Assembly (NCBI GenBank): GCA_015478785.1
Contig: JADMKO010000028.1
Location: 2,196-39,041, forward strand
Length of the DNA stretch: 36,846 bases
Reading direction: 5' to 3'
Origin: Chryseobacterium sp.
Lineage (GTDB): Bacteria > Bacteroidota > Bacteroidia > Flavobacteriales > Weeksellaceae
Below the pieces are notes generated by a model. It was not told the origin of the DNA, made no database searches, and worked only from the letters and a program-made list of their open reading frames with translations. Below are positions 34,386 to 36,846 of the stretch, one piece after another; position 1 is the first letter of the stretch; each line of letters starts with the position of its first letter. A program made the translations under genes and the position numbers.

Positions 34386-36846
34386 ATGAAGAAAATTTTA
34401 TTTTCGTGTCTATTATTTCTGATAGCCACGGTGACCAATGCTCAGATTTATCTGGGTTCGGGAACAACACAGACGGGAATCGCTCCCATTGATGTTAACT
34501 ACGGCTACAGTTATACCCAGCAGATTTTTACCAAGACAGAAATTGGTGCAACATCTGCAGGAAATATCACCGCAGTTAAGTTTTTTCTTCCGGCTGCAGC
34601 GGATATTTCAAATTCGGTAGCATGGAAAGTTTATGTGGGACATACTACATTGTCGATATTTTCTGGAACCACAGCCTGGATTCCTGTCGCATCTCTGACG
34701 GAAGTATTTACCGGTAATGTCGCAAATGTGGGAGGGGAAGTAACAATTACCTTTAATGCTCCTTTTGCTTATAATAATACCGATAATCTTGTAGTTGCCG
34801 TCTTGGAGGATACTCCGGATTATACTGCTTCTTCGAACAGGTTTTATACTTATTCAGGGGTTACTAATTCTACTCTTTATTACAGAAGTGATACGACTGT
34901 TCCTAATCCGGCTTCTCCGCCTACAGGAACTAGATCTCCTACGAAATCAAGAATCGGAATTATGGGGTTGATTCCACTGCCTCCTGCATGTCCTTCGTTG
35001 ACAGCACCAAGTGCCGGATCCACCACGGTGAGTGCAACACCTTCATTTACTTGGTCTGCCGCAAGTGGTGCTGCCGGATACAAAATATCATTAGGAACTG
35101 CTCCTGGAGGAACGGATATCATGAATGCTGTGGACGTAGGTAATGTGACAACCTATCAGTATATTACAGGATTAATGTATGGTACACAGTATTATCTCAC
35201 AGTTAGCGCTTACAATGTGAGTGGCGATTCTACGGGATGTACAGAAAGAACATTTACAGTAACGACCACTGTTCCATGTCCTACCGTCACGGCTCCTTTT
35301 ACTTCACAAACCGGAGTGAGCGTTACGCCTACTTTTACTTGGAGTGCCGTTCCATATGCAACAGACTATATCATTAGTATAGGAACCACATCTGGTGGAA
35401 CAGATATTCTGAATGCGCAAAGTGTGGGAAATGTAACCTCGTACACTTATTCAGGAACACCTGCGCTTGCACCGAATACTCAATATTACTATAATATTAG
35501 AGCTGCCAGTGGTACCTATCTGTCGGGAACATGTTCCAATAGGAACTTTACTACGCAATGCCCTACTGTAAGTGCTCCTTTCATGCAAGATTTTAGCAGC
35601 GGTGTTCTACCAGCTTGTTGGTCTAATCAAAATCCTGATTCTACCTCTACAACGGCTATGTGGAAATTCACTGGTAATGCGGGTACAGGTGCTAGCCAAG
35701 CCAATAATGGACGTGCGGGCGGTACTTATGCGTGGGTAGATGCGAGTTCACCTTACGATGACATGCATAATGTAGAATTATTAACACCTCTTATTGATTT
35801 AACAGGTCTCACTGCACCATTAGTTTCGTTCGAGTGGTTTAAAAATCATTCCACAAGCACTACTGTACCTTCTCCGTCAACCTACGACGATAATAAGCTA
35901 ACCGTGGATATAAATGATGGTAATGGGTGGGTTACCTTCTTTACTTCTTCTTCTAATGATCCACTTTGGAGAACAGTGAATATTCCTCTACCTGCTTCTT
36001 ATATAGGAGCCACTATTCAGGTAAGATTTACTGTTGATAAAAATACAGGAACTAATCCTTATTTTTATGATGATCTTTTGCTTGATAATGTAGAAGTAAA
36101 AGAAGTCCCCGCATGTATGATGCCAGCAGGTCCGTATAGTGTCTCTGGTGTAACGATGTCGTCAGCCGTAGTTAATTGGACAGCTCCTGTTATTTTACCT
36201 ACAGGATATACAGTTTATTATAGTGCTACCAATACAGCTCCCGATGCTACAACGGTACTGGATGCAACAAATTCAGTGTCAGTTTTAGTGCCTGCGGTTA
36301 GCACCGTAATTAGTGGTTTAACACATGCAACGCCTTACTATGTATGGGTGAGATCCAATTGTGGTACAACTTCCAGTGACTGGCTATCGGTAGGAACTTT
36401 TACCACCTTATGTAACGCGTTTACAGTACCTTATTTTGAGAATTTCGATACAACTACAGTAGGAACTTCTACAAACAATAACGCTCCTAACTGCTGGAAA
36501 TACTTGGAACCATCCGGATGGGCGGGGTACGGGTATGTGAGTACTAATAATTTTAGTCCGCCAAATGGTTACTATATTTATGATTCAGGTACATCAGGTG
36601 GTGGTATGCTGGTTTCTCCAACGACAACCGCACTTATGAATGGTAACAATAGGGTAAGGTTCATGGCGAACGCAGGCGGAAATAATTACAATTTGCAGGT
36701 AGGTACTCTAAGTGATCCGAGCGATCCGGCTACCTTTACTGCTATTGGAGCGCTAATTCCGCTTACCACCACGTTTGCTCAATATACAGTGGATATTCCT
36801 GCGGGAACTGATCAGTATCTGGTCTTCAGACATCCGGGTCAGACGA
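34386..36846 (+). CDS. Large secreted/surface protein with FN3-like repeats and MAM/choice-of-anchor-J-like domains, truncated by window end (probable T9SS substrate)
   Basis: Read by hand: MKKILFSCLLFLIATVTNAQIYLGSGTTQTGIAPIDVNYGYSYTQQIF..., FN3-like 'CPTVTAPFTSQTGVSVTPTFTWSAVPYATDYIISIGT...APNTQYYYNI', 'APFMQDFSSGVLPACWSNQ', 'VPYFENFDTTTVGT...NCWKYLE'. Open to the last base with no stop, so absent from the ORF track. Confidence 0.88.
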   Translation, partial: MKKILFSCLLFLIATVTNAQIYLGSGTTQTGIAPIDVNYGYSYTQQIFTKTEIGATSAGNITAVKFFLPAAADISNSVAWKVYVGHTTLSIFSGTTAWIPVASLTEVFTGNVANVGGEVTITFNAPFAYNNTDNLVVAVLEDTPDYTASSNRFYTYSGVTNSTLYYRSDTTVPNPASPPTGTRSPTKSRIGIMGLIPLPPACPSLTAPSAGSTTVSATPSFTWSAASGAAGYKISLGTAPGGTDIMNAVDVGNVTTYQYITGLMYGTQYYLTVSAYNVSGDSTGCTERTFTVTTTVPCPTVTAPFTSQTGVSVTPTFTWSAVPYATDYIISIGTTSGGTDILNAQSVGNVTSYTYSGTPALAPNTQYYYNIRAASGTYLSGTCSNRNFTTQCPTVSAPFMQDFSSGVLPACWSNQNPDSTSTTAMWKFTGNAGTGASQANNGRAGGTYAWVDASSPYDDMHNVELLTPLIDLTGLTAPLVSFEWFKNHSTSTTVPSPSTYDDNKLTVDINDGNGWVTFFTSSSNDPLWRTVNIPLPASYIGATIQVRFTVDKNTGTNPYFYDDLLLDNVEVKEVPACMMPAGPYSVSGVTMSSAVVNWTAPVILPTGYTVYYSATNTAPDATTVLDATNSVSVLVPAVSTVISGLTHATPYYVWVRSNCGTTSSDWLSVGTFTTLCNAFTVPYFENFDTTTVGTSTNNNAPNCWKYLEPSGWAGYGYVSTNNFSPPNGYYIYDSGTSGGGMLVSPTTTALMNGNNRVRFMANAGGNNYNLQVGTLSDPSDPATFTAIGALIPLTTTFAQYTVDIPAGTDQYLVFRHPGQT

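Noticed and set aside
1-36846. tRNA, rRNA, CRISPR array, intact IS element or prophage
   Set aside because: None recognised by eye; a tRNAscan/Infernal/ISfinder run would be needed to exclude small or degenerate ones.

Overview
This window looks like a chromosomal segment from a Bacteroidota / Flavobacteriia genome (Chryseobacterium-like by gene content; inferred, not searched). Positions 1 to ~12.9 kb hold the distal part of a surface-polysaccharide (O-antigen/capsule) cluster: a truncated Wzx flippase, a Wzy/EpsG-like polymerase, a pectate-lyase-like beta-helix protein, an inverted FG-GAP-repeat plus glycosidase-like secreted protein, glycosyltransferases, an acyltransferase, epimerases, a WecA-like phosphotransferase and RfbC. 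From ~13 to 34 kb it is mostly housekeeping: rimO, an RlpA-like protein, a ParE/RelE-type toxin-antitoxin pair, PlsC, NUDIX, RNase G/E, HU, mutY, gldD, a PfkB kinase, a SurA-like PPIase, an NMO-like enzyme, a fused E1 alpha/beta 2-oxoacid dehydrogenase, and a dnaE with a fused exonuclease. The window ends inside a large FN3-repeat secreted protein (34386 to end) that the ORF track omits. No clearly new multi-gene system is evident. The items I would check first are: (i) a 181-aa protein that reads as a Mur-ligase (Mpl/MurC-type) fragment with P-loop and acidic motif erased; (ii) a 30-aa extremely basic ORF between HU and RNase G, missed by the ORF track; (iii) DnaE with an intact fused proofreading exonuclease and a PHP domain lacking metal ligands; (iv) the inverted FG-GAP/glycosidase gene inside the polysaccharide cluster; (v) several unexplained intergenic repeats. 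All family calls are by eye from the translations; no search was run.
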